The notes: a model not told the origin generated them from the sequence alone. 64,000 nt of DNA from Solidesulfovibrio sp. (GCF_038562415.1 NZ_JBCFBA010000009.1:1-64000), one strand, 5' to 3'; numbered from the stretch's first letter, positions 45,025 through 58,608 are shown. Translations and numbers: made by a program.

Positions 45025-45198
45025 CTAGGCTTGGGGGGCCGTCCCCGGGGGATGGCCGGCCAGGCCGCAGAAGCCCTTGTCCGGCCCGGCGGCGCGCCAC
45101 ATCATGCACATGGCGCCCTGGCAGAACTTGAGCTTGTCATCGTGGGTGGTCAGCAGCGGACAGTATTTGAACTTGGCTTCCTTTTCGGTCACGGGCAT
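45025..45198 (-). CDS. Small four-cysteine protein
   Basis: The 57-residue product contains FKYCPLL, LKFCQGAMCMMW and KGFCGLAGHP, four cysteines spaced as in a small zinc or iron-sulfur site. A very strong AAGGAGGAA ribosome site precedes the ATG, which overlaps the end of the phosphatase gene by 10 bp, so it is a real, coupled gene. Function unknown; it could be a metal-binding redox partner or regulator. Confidence 0.8.
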   Translation of the reverse strand: MPVTEKEAKFKYCPLLTTHDDKLKFCQGAMCMMWRAAGPDKGFCGLAGHPPGTAPQA

Positions 45199-47360
45199 GG
45201 CGGTTCCTCCTTCTCGGGCCAGTCGGTCAGGGCGAGGATCACGAGGGTGACGTCGTCGTCCAGGGGGCGGGTGCCCCGGAAGGCGTCCAGGGCGGCGAAC
45301 AGGGCCTCCAGAACGGCTTGCGGGCCGTCCGCGGCGCGCTGGGCCAGGATGTCGCGGACACGGGCCTTGCCGAACATTTCGCCGGCTTCGTTTTCGGCCT
45401 CCCACAGGCCGTCGGAGCCGATGCAGATGGTCTGGCCGGGGGTCAGGCCGGTCAGGCTCCCCGTCTCGTAGCGGGCCTCCTCGGCCACGCCCAGGGCGAT
45501 GCCCTTGGCCGTCAGTTCGTCCAGGCGGCCCGAAACCGGGTCGAAGCGCAGGGCCGGATCGTGGCCGCCCCGGGCGAAGGCGGCCGTGCGGCCGACGGGG
45601 TCGACCTCCAGGTAGAAAAGCGTCATGAACCGGCCCGTGCCGTAGACGTCGCGCGTCAATTCGCGGTTGACGTCGGCCATGATTTCGCCCGGCCTTCCCG
45701 GCGCGGCGGCGCGCGGGCGCAGCAGCGCCCGGGCCGTGGTCATCAGCAGCGCCGCTTCCAGGCCGTGGCCCGAGACGTCGCCCAGGGCCACGCCCAGGCT
45801 GCCGGCCTTTTCCCCTTCGAAGGTCAGGAAATCGAAATAATCCCCGCCGGTTTCGTCGCAGTAGCGGCTGGCCCCGGCCAGGGCCAGGCCGGGGAAGTCC
45901 GGCGGCCGGGACGGCAGCAGGCTGCGCTGGACCCGGCTGGCCAGTTCCACGGACTCGCACAGGCGCAGGTGGGCGTCCAGGCGCGGGGCCAGCTCGTTGA
46001 AGACGCGACCGAGGTCGCCGATCTCGTCTCCGCCGGGCGCTTCGACCCGGGCGGCGAAATCCCCCTCGGCCAGTCGTCCGGCCGCCCGGGTCAGGGCCAG
46101 GATGGGGCGCGTCACGGCCCGGGAGGCGGAAAGGGATAGGAAGATCAGGGCCAGCATGACGGTGACGACGATGGCCGTGCCGAAGACGTAGAGGCGTTCG
46201 ATGCTGTCGCGCACATCGGCGGCCACGGCCCGGGATTCGGCCAGGGCCTCGGCCACGGGCGCGATCTGCAAAAGCGCTTCGCCCCGGGCCGTGGGGGCGT
46301 AGGCGGCCAGGCTGTCCCGGCCCTGGTAGTCCAGCCGGCGCACGCCGGAGAGGCCCTTGGCCACGTCGTCGGCCAGGGCGGCCAGGGCGGCCGGGTCGGC
46401 CACGGGCAGGGGGCTGGGCGTGACGTAGGCGTGCCAGCCGTGGCCGTGGCGGACCTCGCCGGCCTGGGTCAGCAGGCGCGCGCTTCCGTCCTGGCCGGGC
46501 CTGGCCGCCACGAGGAGCGTCTCCACGTTGCCGGGGATGTGCTCGGGCGCGGTGACCGTGGCCAGCAGGTCGTCCAGGGGCGTGAAGACGGCCGTGGCGC
46601 CCACGGGGACGCCCCGGGCGTCGGTGACGCGGCTGGAGGCGGCCACGCACACGCGGCCCGTGCCGGGTTCGATCTGGGCCGAGGTCCACACCGGCCCGGG
46701 CAGGGCCATGGCCGCCAGGTACCAGGGGGCTTCGCGGGGATCGGAGCGCCGGGGCGCGCCGGCCGTGGCGGGATAGATCGCGGTCAGGTCGTCGGCCAGG
46801 ACCGTGGCCTGGAAATGGGCCAGGGGGCCGGCCAGGGCGGCGATTTCGCGGTAGGGGGCAAGGAGCGAGGCCAGGGCGTCCAGGCGGGCGGGCGGCCCCG
46901 TGGACCCCGAGGGCAGGCGCAGGGTCAGGCGTTTCTTGTCCACGGGCAGCGGCTCGACGCCGCCGTCCGGGGCCAGGCGGAAATAGCCCGCTTCGGCGGC
47001 CAACCCCGGGTCGTCGGACAGCTGGCGGCGCATGCCCATGCCCATGCCCGGCGCGACCAGGATGACGCCGCCCCCGGCCATGGCCGGGGGCGCGGGGTCC
47101 GACAGGGCCTTTTGCACGGCCGCCGCCTGCATGGCCACGGCCAGGGTCAGGGCCTGCCGCCGGGCGTCGAAGAGGCGGGCGTGGTCCTCGACCAGGCGCA
47201 TCAGCCGCGTTTCGGCTTCGGCCACCAGATGGGCGCCCACCCGGGACGAAAGCTTTTCGGCCAGGCGCGACAGGGCGAACTGGCTGTTTACCCGCAACAC
47301 GATCAGCGGAACGAGCGAGATGGCGGCCAGCAGCCAGAAGAGTTTCCAGCGGATGCGCAC
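45189..47360 (-). CDS. Membrane RsbU/SpoIIE-type PP2C phosphatase with periplasmic sensor and HAMP
   Basis: The 723-residue product has an N-terminal helix (about 4-24), a large periplasmic Cache-like domain, a second helix (about 385-408), HAMP (SRAVTRPILALTRAAGRLAEG) and a SpoIIE phosphatase domain with ETGGDYFDF, LGDVSGHGLEA, FMTLFYLEVD, ARGGHDPALRF, GSDGLWEAEN and a final DDVTLVIL. Such enzymes dephosphorylate anti-anti-sigma factors in partner-switching pathways. No STAS or anti-sigma gene lies beside it, so its target is elsewhere. The gene ends inside the start of the small cysteine protein. Confidence 0.92.
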   Translation of the reverse strand: MRIRWKLFWLLAAISLVPLIVLRVNSQFALSRLAEKLSSRVGAHLVAEAETRLMRLVEDHARLFDARRQALTLAVAMQAAAVQKALSDPAPPAMAGGGVILVAPGMGMGMRRQLSDDPGLAAEAGYFRLAPDGGVEPLPVDKKRLTLRLPSGSTGPPARLDALASLLAPYREIAALAGPLAHFQATVLADDLTAIYPATAGAPRRSDPREAPWYLAAMALPGPVWTSAQIEPGTGRVCVAASSRVTDARGVPVGATAVFTPLDDLLATVTAPEHIPGNVETLLVAARPGQDGSARLLTQAGEVRHGHGWHAYVTPSPLPVADPAALAALADDVAKGLSGVRRLDYQGRDSLAAYAPTARGEALLQIAPVAEALAESRAVAADVRDSIERLYVFGTAIVVTVMLALIFLSLSASRAVTRPILALTRAAGRLAEGDFAARVEAPGGDEIGDLGRVFNELAPRLDAHLRLCESVELASRVQRSLLPSRPPDFPGLALAGASRYCDETGGDYFDFLTFEGEKAGSLGVALGDVSGHGLEAALLMTTARALLRPRAAAPGRPGEIMADVNRELTRDVYGTGRFMTLFYLEVDPVGRTAAFARGGHDPALRFDPVSGRLDELTAKGIALGVAEEARYETGSLTGLTPGQTICIGSDGLWEAENEAGEMFGKARVRDILAQRAADGPQAVLEALFAALDAFRGTRPLDDDVTLVILALTDWPEKEEPPCP

Positions 47361-47402
47361 AAGGGTTCCCGGGCTTGGCGATTGAAGGGGCCGAGGCGAC
47401 GG

Positions 47403-49543
<2,141 letters not shown>

Positions 49544-49565
<22 letters not shown>

Positions 49566-50869
49566 GCCGGCTCGTTGGGTTCGGGGAGGTCGAAATAGGC
49601 CGCGATCTCGCGCCCGGCCCCGGTGGTGGTGCCCGGGCGGGCGGCGGCGGTGTCGCAGTAAAGCGCCCCGTGGGCGCTGTGGCAGCCGGTGCGGCCGTGG
49701 CGGCTGAACAGTTCGGCGCGGTTGAACTTGGCCGTGAGGCTATAGCCCGGCCGGGCCAGGCACACGAGGTTGGGCGCGCGCCGCAGTTGCGGGCCTTGGT
49801 AAATTTCCTCGGCCAGATACACCGCTTCCATGACCGGCGCGCCCTCGTGAGTCAGGGGCAGCAGCTCGTCGCGAAGCTCCCGGGCCAGTTTTTCGGCCAC
49901 GTGCTCGTGGAACACGCCTCGGGCGAAGCGTTCCTTGATGTTGATGTAGATGCGGCCCGGGTCCAGGGCGAAGGCGGCGGTCTGGTGGGGGGCGATGCGG
50001 GCGTCCCATTCGTTTTGGGCGCCGGGGTTGGTCAACAGCAGCCCCTTGCGGGCCAGCCAGACGTTGAGGTCCACTTCCGTGACCAGTTCGGTGAAGCCGT
50101 GGTCGGCCAGGGCGATCAGCCGTTTGGGCTCGGGCAGGGCCTCGTAGCGGTTGAGGACCAGCCCGATGAGCCGGTCCCAGTCGGCGAGCAGGTCCAGGAC
50201 CGCGCCGTGCAGGGCATGCTCGGGGTGGGCCACGGCCGGGAAGAAGAAATGAAACAGCCGGTCGGTTTCGGTGGCGACCAGCATGAAGAAGTCGAAGTCG
50301 CCGCCGGCCCAGAGCATTTCCAGGGCGGCCCGGCGCGAGGCCAGGGTCTTGCGCAGGCCCCGGGCCAAGGCGTCGAAGTCGGCGGCGCCCCGCGAGGTGT
50401 CGGCCTCGATGGCGTAGCCGGCCAGGCGGAGGTTTTGGGCCAGTTCCGGCGGAAAGACGGCGCGGGCCAGGTCGGTTTCCGGGAAGCCGGCGATGATGGC
50501 GCCGCGCAAGGGTTTGACCGGCGCGGCGCAGGGCAGGTTGACGATTTTGGCGGTCAGCCCGGCCCTGGTCAGTCGGTCCATGAGCGTCGGCACGCGGATG
50601 GCGGCGGCATCGACGGGGCCGAGGGTGTAGGTGGCCGGGTCGATGCCGACGAAGCCGAAGACGCCGTGTCGGCCGGGGCCGGCGGCGGTGATGACCGAGG
50701 TCCAGTTGACGGGGGAGAGTTCGGGGAGTTCCGCCTCGATGGTCGTGGCGTTGAGGTCCAGGAGCCTGGCCAGGTTGGGGAGGCGTCGCGTGTCGGCCAG
50801 GGACTGGGCGAGGCCGAGGGGCAAGCCGTCGAGGCCGAGGACGACGAGGCGTTTTCGTGGCTGCGTCAT
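49544..50869 (-). CDS. Alkaline-phosphatase-superfamily phosphodiesterase/nucleotide pyrophosphatase
   Basis: The 441-residue product has the metal-binding motifs of the type I phosphodiesterase family: VVLGLDGLPLGLA, LPELSPVNWTSVITAAGPGRHG (with the likely nucleophile in this loop), LVATETDRLFHFFFP, LIALADHGF and GCHSAHGALY. No signal peptide is visible, so it is probably cytoplasmic. The substrate is unknown. It shares an operon with the UvrD-type helicase. The N-terminal motif has a single Asp and the nucleophile is Asn-Trp-Thr, consistent with Thr as nucleophile. Confidence 0.87.
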
Positions 50870-50914
50870 GGGCGGGTGTGTAGCAAAAAGCGGGGCGGAA
50901 GGCTACGCGCTCGA

Positions 50915-50943
50915 TTGACGCGTCGGGGCGCAATAGGGCAAGA
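50915..50943 (+). promoter_or_regulatory. Probable promoter of tRNA-Leu
   Basis: TTGACG (50915-50920) and GCAAGA (50938-50943) are 17 bp apart, and transcription would begin about 7 bp before the mature tRNA. The -10 is a weak match. Confidence 0.4.
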
Positions 50944-50956
50944 GAAAGGTTTGCGA

Positions 50957-51045
50957 GCCCGAGTGGCGGAATTGGTAGACGCCAGGGACTTAAAATCCCT
51001 TGCTCCGGAAGGGGCGTGCCGGTTCGAGTCCGGCCTCGGGCACCA
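50957..51045 (+). tRNA. tRNA-Leu (anticodon TAA), CCA encoded
   Basis: The acceptor arms GCCCGAG (50957-50963) and CTCGGGC (51035-51041) pair fully, followed by A and an encoded CCA. The anticodon stem AGGGA/TCCCT encloses CTTAAAA with anticodon TAA at 50991-50993. A long variable arm (TGCTCCGGAAGGGGCG) and GGTTCGAGTCC in the T arm identify a class II leucine tRNA reading UUA. Confidence 0.97.
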
Positions 51046-51056
51046 ATTATTTGAAG

Positions 51057-51100
51057 AGGTTGCGACGGTCGAGGGGGCTGTGTGCGACCTTTTGTTTTTT
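51057..51100 (+). terminator. Terminator of tRNA-Leu
   Basis: AGGTTGC (51057-51063) pairs with GCGACCT (51084-51090), one G-T wobble, and is followed directly by TTTGTTTTTT. An inner GGTCG/CGACC pairing is an alternative. It lies 12 bp after the tRNA. Confidence 0.7.
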
Positions 51101-51308
51101 GGAAAGCAATTTGTCCCCCACCTGTCCCTCAATGTGCAGAATGCTCAAGAACCGCAAACGGGAAAAGCCGTGGGCCAAGCGGCGGATGTCCCGCCGTGTC
51201 TATGAGACGGCCCGGCCCTGGGCGAACAGTGGCATGCCCTGGCAGAGACGCTGTTTTCAGCAACGCGGATCTCGCGTCTGGAAAGTGGATTCGCAGGGGC
51301 AATACTGG
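51101..51308. other. Non-coding stretch downstream of tRNA-Leu
   Basis: No gene with a start, ribosome site and recognisable product is visible here. The base composition is less GC-rich than the surroundings (for example around 51085-51140). A tRNA 3' end is a common integration site, so a remnant of an excised element is possible, but no integrase or duplicated tRNA end is seen in the window. Confidence 0.4.
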
Positions 51309-51449
51309 TCAATGCTTCCTGCGCCCCTTGGTTTTGAACAGTCTCCAGTCGAACTTGCGGTGATTGATCCCGGGCCACCAGCGCATGGCGACCACGGCCG
51401 CCAGGATCAACACCAAAGAGATGACGCGCAGAAGGTCGGATTGGTCCAT
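51309..51449 (-). CDS. Small single-helix membrane protein
   Basis: A 46-residue product starts MDQSDLLRVISLVLILAAVV, giving one membrane helix (about 6-24), and continues with a strongly basic tail (NHRKFDWRLFKTKGRRKH). AGGA lies 10 nt before the ATG. Inside-positive tail and size fit an inner-membrane microprotein. It is the last leftward gene of the signalling group. No family recognised. Confidence 0.6.
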   Translation of the reverse strand: MDQSDLLRVISLVLILAAVVAMRWWPGINHRKFDWRLFKTKGRRKH

Positions 51450-51546
51450 GGCTAGGTCCTGCCGGGTGCGGACGGGCTCAGGCAGTCACGGTCGGCCTTG
51501 GCGGCATGTCCACAACGGGCGTGGCTGCCTTCCGTCGCCGGGCCGG

Positions 51547-51801
51547 TCAATCCATCTCCGGGAAGATGATGGAGGCGCGGAACTTGCCGTCCTGGCCGAT
51601 CTCCACCCGCAGCAGGCGGCCGCCGGTGTTGAGGATGGCGATTTCCAGGAAGAACATCTTGCCGTCCTCGGAGTGCCAGGCGCCCACGTCGCGCCTGGGC
51701 TTGTCGCTGGTCCTGTTCGCCTCGATGGCCGTCCAGATTTCCGACACGTCCTGGGCATTGATCTCCCAGAAACACTGCATCAACTTGTGAAAGTCCTGCA
51801 T
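51547..51801 (-). CDS. Small cytoplasmic protein of unknown function
   Basis: The 84-residue product (MQDFHKLMQCFWEINAQDVS at the N-terminus, LEIAILNTGGRLLRVEIGQD later) has an alpha-then-beta pattern and no signal peptide. GAGG lies 8 nt before ATG 51801; an ATG 18 nt further upstream has no ribosome site. It follows the hybrid kinase gene after 149 bp and may belong to that operon. I do not recognise the family. Confidence 0.7.
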   Translation of the reverse strand: MQDFHKLMQCFWEINAQDVSEIWTAIEANRTSDKPRRDVGAWHSEDGKMFFLEIAILNTGGRLLRVEIGQDGKFRASIIFPEMD

Positions 51802-51950
51802 GGTCGCGCCTCGTGCCATGTTCGCGATGGTTCGAACCGGGTGGTGGCCCTGTCCGGCCTCTTGTACCAACAACTCCCGCCATGCGATAGGGGGAAAACA
51901 CGTCGGCTCACCGGTGGGGCGCCGCCGGAATCCCGTCCCGGGCCTTTCGG

Positions 51951-53547
<1,597 letters not shown>

Positions 53548-53561
<14 letters not shown>

Positions 53562-55335
53562 GTTCACCCTCCCGCGTTGGCTGATGCACGGGAATGGTGA
53601 TGGTGAAGGTCGAGCCCCGGCCGGGCTGGCTTTGGGCCGTGACCGTCCCCCCATGGCGCGCGACGCTTTTCTTGACGATGGCCAGTCCGATGCCCGTGCC
53701 CGGGTAGCGGCTTCTGCCGTGGAGCCGCTGGAAGGGCTGGAAGATCTTGTCCAGATATTTTTCCTCGAAGCCGATGCCGTTGTCGGCGATGTCCACCCTG
53801 GCCAACGGATGGCCGCCGTTGTCCTCGACCAGGCCGCGCACCGTGATTCGAGGGGGGGCCTCGCCGTGGAATTTGAGGGCGTTGGTGAAGAGGTTCTGGA
53901 AGACGCGGCGCATCTGCGACGCGTCGACCGCGGCCGTGGGCAGTTCCTCCAGGTGGATGCTCCCCCCGGTTTCCTTGACGGCCGCCTCGATGTCGCACAG
54001 GGCCTCCCGGGCCAACAGGCCCAGATCGGTCGGCTCGAAGGGGCTTGGCCGGGTGGTGATGCGGGAGTATTCGAGCAGGTCCAGGATGAGGGTCTCCATC
54101 CGGTCCACCGCGCTTTCCATCCGGCGCAGGTAGTCCTGGCCCGTGGCGTCGAGCTGGGCCGCGTTGTCCTCGCGCAGCCGCTCGCCGAAGGCCTTGATCT
54201 TGCGCAGCGGCTCCTGGAGGTCGTGGGAGGCCATGGCCGCGAAATCCTCCAACTCCCGGTTGCTGCGTTCCAGGTTGGCCGTGCGTTCCGTCAGCAGGAG
54301 CGAGGCCTCGGCCAGGGCCCGGCCCACGGCGTCCGTTTCCTCCAGGCCGGAGCTGCCGGGAAGCACGGCGTTGCCGCCGGCCAGTTCCCGGGCCGGAACG
54401 ATCAGCTCCCCGATGGAGCGGGAGATGCCGCGCCCGATGAGCCCGGCCAGCATCACGCCGCCGACGGACAAGAACGCGGTCCCCACGATGACCCACAACA
54501 GCCAGTCGCGCAGCTGCTTCCAGACCACGGACTTGGGCACGTGGATGACCACCGACCAGCCGGTGTCGGCCGACCGGCTGAGGCTGGCCAGGGAGGGGAC
54601 CTGCTCCAGGTTCAGGAATTCCTTGACGTAGTCCCCGGGGCCCGGGTTGCCGAGCAGGGGCGGTACGCGCTTGCCCACGTACTGTTCCTGGGCCAGTGTG
54701 CGGTAGACGGCCACCCGGTCGGCGTCCATGATCAGGCCCACCCAGCCGGGGGGGAGGGGGTATTCGGCCAGGCGGGCCACGAAGCGGTCCGTGGGCAGGG
54801 CCATGGCCAGGTCGTAGACGACCTGGCCGTCGCGGATGACGGGCACGTCCACGCTGACCATGTCGCGGCCGGTGACGGCTCCCTTGAAAAGCCCGCTGAC
54901 GATGGGCCTGCCCCCTTCGAAGACCCGGCGTACCGTGTTGGCGGCGGCGCGCTTGGGCAGGGGCGTATCCTGAGGGAGATAGGTGTTGACCAGTTGCTGG
55001 GCCGTGGCGTCGGCCAGGATGATGTCCGCCCCCTCGTAGCCGTTGAGCAGCAGGCGGGCCTGGTCGTGAAAGGCCGTGAAATCCTTGGCGTCCAGGGCCG
55101 GGGAGGTGGCCAGGGCCGTCAGGGCGGCCTGGATGCGCGCCAACTCCTGGTCCAGGGACAGGCGCAGGCTTTGCGCGGTGTCCAGCAGCTGCCCTTCCAC
55201 GGTCTGCTTTTTTTCCTGATAGGCGAAATGAACGAGGGCGCCCGCGACGAGCCATACGGGCAGCACGCAGGCGGCCACCAGGCAGGCCAGCCTGAAGCGG
55301 ATGGTGCGCCAGTTCCATAAAGAGCCCATGTGCAT
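53548..55335 (-). CDS. Membrane sensor histidine kinase with Cache-type periplasmic domain
   Basis: The 595-residue product has an N-terminal helix (about 14-36), a periplasmic region of about 250 residues of the double-Cache type (ending [12 protein letters not shown]), a second helix (about 290-312), HAMP, and a phytochrome-type HisKA ([21 protein letters not shown], with His) and HATPase ([29 protein letters not shown]). I chose ATG 55335 (GAGG 9 nt upstream), two codons before another ATG. The end overlaps the hybrid kinase. The Cache domain suggests a small organic ligand. Confidence 0.9.
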
Positions 55336-55346
55336 GTTGCCCGTCC

Positions 55347-57947
55347 TCACGCGCGCTGCGAAACGGGCAGGGTCACGACGAAGCGCGCGCCCGCTTCGGG
55401 CGCGCTTTCCACCGTGACCGTGCCCTGGTGCCCTTCGACGATCCGGCGGACAATGGCCAGCCCGATACCGATGCCTTCGTAGGCCGTATGGCCGTGCAGG
55501 CGCTGGAAGGGTTGGAAGATCTTGTCCTTGTACCGCGGGTCGAAACCGATGCCGTTGTCCTGGATCGAAACCCTGGCCGCCGGATGGCCGCCTTCGGAAA
55601 CGATCTCGCCGCGCACGCGCACCAGCGGCGGTGGCTCGGCGCGGTACTTGAGGGCATTGGAAAAGAGGTGGTGGAAAAGTTCGTGCAGCAGGCGGCTGTC
55701 GACTTCCGCCCACGGCAGGTCGTCGATTTCGATACGGCCTCCGGTCGCGGCCAGCGTGCGCTCGAAATCGAGGGCCGCCTGGCGGGCGATCGCCCCCATG
55801 TCGGCCATGGCGAAGGCCTGCGGGTTCGTGGCGATCTGGGAATAGTCGAACAGGGCGCCGATGAGCGACCGCATCCGGGTGGCGGCCTTTTCCATGCGGC
55901 GCAGGTAGTCCCGGCCGGTTTCGCCCAGGGCGGCGGCGTATTCCGTGCGCAGCCGCTCGCCGAAGACCTGCACCTTGCGCAAGGGCTCCTGGAGGTCGTG
56001 GGAGGTGATGGCGCTTAAGTTCGCCAGTTCCGCGTTGCGGGCCTCGAGTTCGCGGGTGCGCTCCCGGACCAGGGCTTCCAGTTCGTCGCGGGAAAGCCGC
56101 AACCGCTCTTCGGCCAGCTTGCGCTCGGTGATGTCCTTGGTCACGGCGAGCACATGGGGCCTGTTCCCGATTTCCAGCGGTTCGATGGAAAGCAGCACGC
56201 TTTTCATCGAACCGTCCTTGGTCCGCAGGCGGATTTCGGCATCGACGACCTGCTCTCCGGCGGCAAACCGCTCGCGGATGCGTCGGCGCGTGTCGGCATC
56301 GTCCCAGATGCCGAGTTCGAGCGTCGTCTTCCCGATGAGTTCGTCCGGGGCGTAGCCCGTAAGCCGCAGATAGGCGTCATTGGCGGACACGAAGCGGGAT
56401 TCGTCGAAGGAGACGATGGCCATGGGCGCCGGGCTGGCCTGGAAGACCTTCTGGAATTGGATTTCACGCTCCCGCAGCGCCTGCTGCGCCAGCTTGCGTT
56501 CGGTGATGTCCTCGCTAAAGACCACGATCCCGCCCACGGCCTGTTCGGCGGTGTACCAGGGCCGGACTTCCCAGCGCAGCCATTGGGTGGAGCCGTCCTG
56601 GCGCTTGACGGGATCCTCCTCGGCCCGCTCCAGGGCCCCGGCCAGGCAGCGGCGGTGGATGCCCTTCCAGCGTTCGTCGATTTCGGGGAAAATGTCGTAA
56701 TGGCTGCGGCCAAGCAGGTTCCGCCCGGCCAGGCCATAGTCGGAAAGCCAGCGCTGGCTGACGGAGACGTAGCGCATGTCCCGGTCGAACATGGCGATGG
56801 CCGCCGGGGCGTGGGCGATGAACAGGCGCAGTTGTTCCTCGCGCTGGCGCAGTTCCGCTTCCAGGGCCTTTTGCTCCGAAATGTCCGTGTTGGTGCCGAA
56901 CCACCGGGACACCCGGCCGTCGGCGTCGCGCAGGGGGTTCACCCGGGTCAGGAAGGGGCGGAATCGGCCGTCGGCGCCGCGCAGGGGGAATACCATGTCA
57001 AAGGGCCGGCCCGTGGCGATGGAGGTCCGCCATCGTTCCCGTACGGCCGGGAGCACGGCCGGGTCGTGCACCCGCTGCCAGCCCCAGCCTTCCATCTGCT
57101 CGGGGGTGGTGCCCGTGTAGGCGTACCAGCGCTCGTTGTACCAGAAGATATGGCCGTCGGCCCGGGCGATCCAGGCGAGTTGGGGAATGGCGTCGGCCAT
57201 CGTCCGGAAGCGCTCCTCGCTTTCGCCGAGGGCCCTGGTGCCTTCGGACACCCGGTGGGTGAGCGTCCGGCCGGCGGCCCGCAGTTCCTCGATGCCCTGG
57301 CGCTGGGAGAGGGCCAGGGCCAGATGGCGGGCGATCAGCTCCAGGCCGCGCACCAGTTGCGGGGTGAACATGCCCGGGCGCTTGTCCTCGAACTGGAGCA
57401 GGCCGTGGGTCGTCGTGTCGCAACGCAGCGGGATGAGCGCCGAGGACTCGTAGCCCGCGGCCAGGCAATTGCCCCGGATATGGTCGCGCAGTTCCGGGCG
57501 GACCCGCAGCAGTTCGGTGTTGCTGTTGGTCCACAAGCTGCCGTATTCGGTGAAAAAGGGCTCGCTTCGATCGATGCGGCCCAAGATGACCATGCCGCAG
57601 GCGCATTCGAGCGGGAGCTGCCCGTTGGCGTCGGGCTCGGGCTGGCCGTGGCCGCCCTTGGGGCACAGGCTGTTTTCCAGCCGGACGAACTCCTCGGACA
57701 GGCCCTTGGTCTGGAAGTAGGGGAAATCGTCCCCTTCCCGCAGCCGCAGTCCCACCGCGTCGAACCCCGTCCCCCGGGCGAGGAGGGTCACGATCTCGCG
57801 CAAAAGCTCGGGTGTGGCCGTTTCCGCCTTGATGCGGCCAAGGGCCTCGGCGGTCAGCCTGTCGAGGCTGTCGCGCGCGGCCAGTTCCCGGCGCAAGGCG
57901 TCGCGCTCCTGCAAGAGCGTTTCGCGGCTGTTGACGTCCTCGTTCAT
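55347..57947 (-). CDS. Multi-PAS/GAF sensor histidine kinase
   Basis: The 866-residue soluble product carries a GAF-type domain at about 40-215 (with Cys residues in ENSLCPKG and LECACGMVILG), three PAS/PAC units (about 245-365, 370-490 and 500-615; each ending in a TDISEQK, EDITERK or KDITERK motif), a HisKA with [19 protein letters not shown] and a HATPase (DNGIGFDPRYKDKIFQPF, GIGIGLAIVRRI). The kinase core is close to that of the next gene, so the two are paralogues. The Cys pair in the GAF part might bind a metal or respond to redox state. Confidence 0.9.
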   Translation of the reverse strand: MNEDVNSRETLLQERDALRRELAARDSLDRLTAEALGRIKAETATPELLREIVTLLARGTGFDAVGLRLREGDDFPYFQTKGLSEEFVRLENSLCPKGGHGQPEPDANGQLPLECACGMVILGRIDRSEPFFTEYGSLWTNSNTELLRVRPELRDHIRGNCLAAGYESSALIPLRCDTTTHGLLQFEDKRPGMFTPQLVRGLELIARHLALALSQRQGIEELRAAGRTLTHRVSEGTRALGESEERFRTMADAIPQLAWIARADGHIFWYNERWYAYTGTTPEQMEGWGWQRVHDPAVLPAVRERWRTSIATGRPFDMVFPLRGADGRFRPFLTRVNPLRDADGRVSRWFGTNTDISEQKALEAELRQREEQLRLFIAHAPAAIAMFDRDMRYVSVSQRWLSDYGLAGRNLLGRSHYDIFPEIDERWKGIHRRCLAGALERAEEDPVKRQDGSTQWLRWEVRPWYTAEQAVGGIVVFSEDITERKLAQQALREREIQFQKVFQASPAPMAIVSFDESRFVSANDAYLRLTGYAPDELIGKTTLELGIWDDADTRRRIRERFAAGEQVVDAEIRLRTKDGSMKSVLLSIEPLEIGNRPHVLAVTKDITERKLAEERLRLSRDELEALVRERTRELEARNAELANLSAITSHDLQEPLRKVQVFGERLRTEYAAALGETGRDYLRRMEKAATRMRSLIGALFDYSQIATNPQAFAMADMGAIARQAALDFERTLAATGGRIEIDDLPWAEVDSRLLHELFHHLFSNALKYRAEPPPLVRVRGEIVSEGGHPAARVSIQDNGIGFDPRYKDKIFQPFQRLHGHTAYEGIGIGLAIVRRIVEGHQGTVTVESAPEAGARFVVTLPVSQRA

Positions 57948-57999
57948 GGGGACTCCGGTTCCTGTGCCAGGCGCCTTGCGGCCTGCGGGCCGCCGGCGT

Positions 58000-58449
58000 T
58001 CAACGCTCGGGCAGGCGGACGATCTGAAACCAGTATTCGCCGAAGGTGCTCACCACCTCGCACATGCTCTGGAAAGTGACGGGCTTGGTGATGAAGCAGT
58101 TGGCCCCGTCCTGGTAGCTGCGCAGGATGTCCGCGTGGGTTTGGGAGGTGGTGAGGATGATGACCGGGATTTCCTTGAGTTGCGGGTCGTTCTTGATCTC
58201 CTTGAGGGCTTCGCGGCCGTCCATGCGGGGCATGTTGAGGTCGAGCAGGATGATGTCCGGACGCGGGGAACGCGCGGGGTCGGCGTGGGCGCCCCGGCGC
58301 TTGAGGTAGTCCAGAAGCTCCACGCCGTCTTCCACCACGTGAAGATCATTGGAAAGCTTGGCTTTCTGGAAGGAATCCCGGATGAGGACCACGTCATCCT
58401 CGTCGTCGTCGGCCAACAGGATCACGGCGGACTTGACTGTGCTCGGCAT
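58000..58449 (-). CDS. Rcp1-type response regulator receiver
   Basis: The 149-residue product is one receiver domain: ILLADDDEDDVVLIRDSFQ, phospho-site DIILLDLNMPRMDG, switch VIILTTSQTHAD and FITKPVTFQ. This form with the DDDEDD start and an extended loop before the phospho-site resembles the regulators that pair with phytochrome-type kinases, and the two kinases downstream have that type of His box. It is the first gene of the leftward signalling operon, with AGGAGA before the ATG. Confidence 0.9.
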   Translation of the reverse strand: MPSTVKSAVILLADDDEDDVVLIRDSFQKAKLSNDLHVVEDGVELLDYLKRRGAHADPARSPRPDIILLDLNMPRMDGREALKEIKNDPQLKEIPVIILTTSQTHADILRSYQDGANCFITKPVTFQSMCEVVSTFGEYWFQIVRLPER

Positions 58450-58468
58450 GGCATCTCCTGACGGTTTC

Positions 58469-58497
58469 CTTATAGCCTAGCACCAAAAAGCGGTCAG
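58469..58497 (-). promoter_or_regulatory. Sigma-70-type promoter of the signalling operon
   Basis: On the minus strand CTGACC (58497-58492) and TATAAG (58474-58469) are 17 bp apart, a good match. The start would fall near 58462, about 13 bp before the receiver ATG at 58449. Confidence 0.6.
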
Positions 58498-58608
58498 GGC
58501 CAGCGAATCCCTTCCGTTCCCCCCTCGCCCGCAGCGGGGCGCCTCCTTGCCCCGACGTGGGCTGGTCTGGTACGGTCGGGCGAATCGATACGAACCGCGT
58601 GGTGCGCC

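Noticed and set aside
51831-51840. GGTTCGAACC, resembling a tRNA T-arm
   Set aside because: It is a ten-base palindrome only. No acceptor, anticodon or D arm can be built around it.
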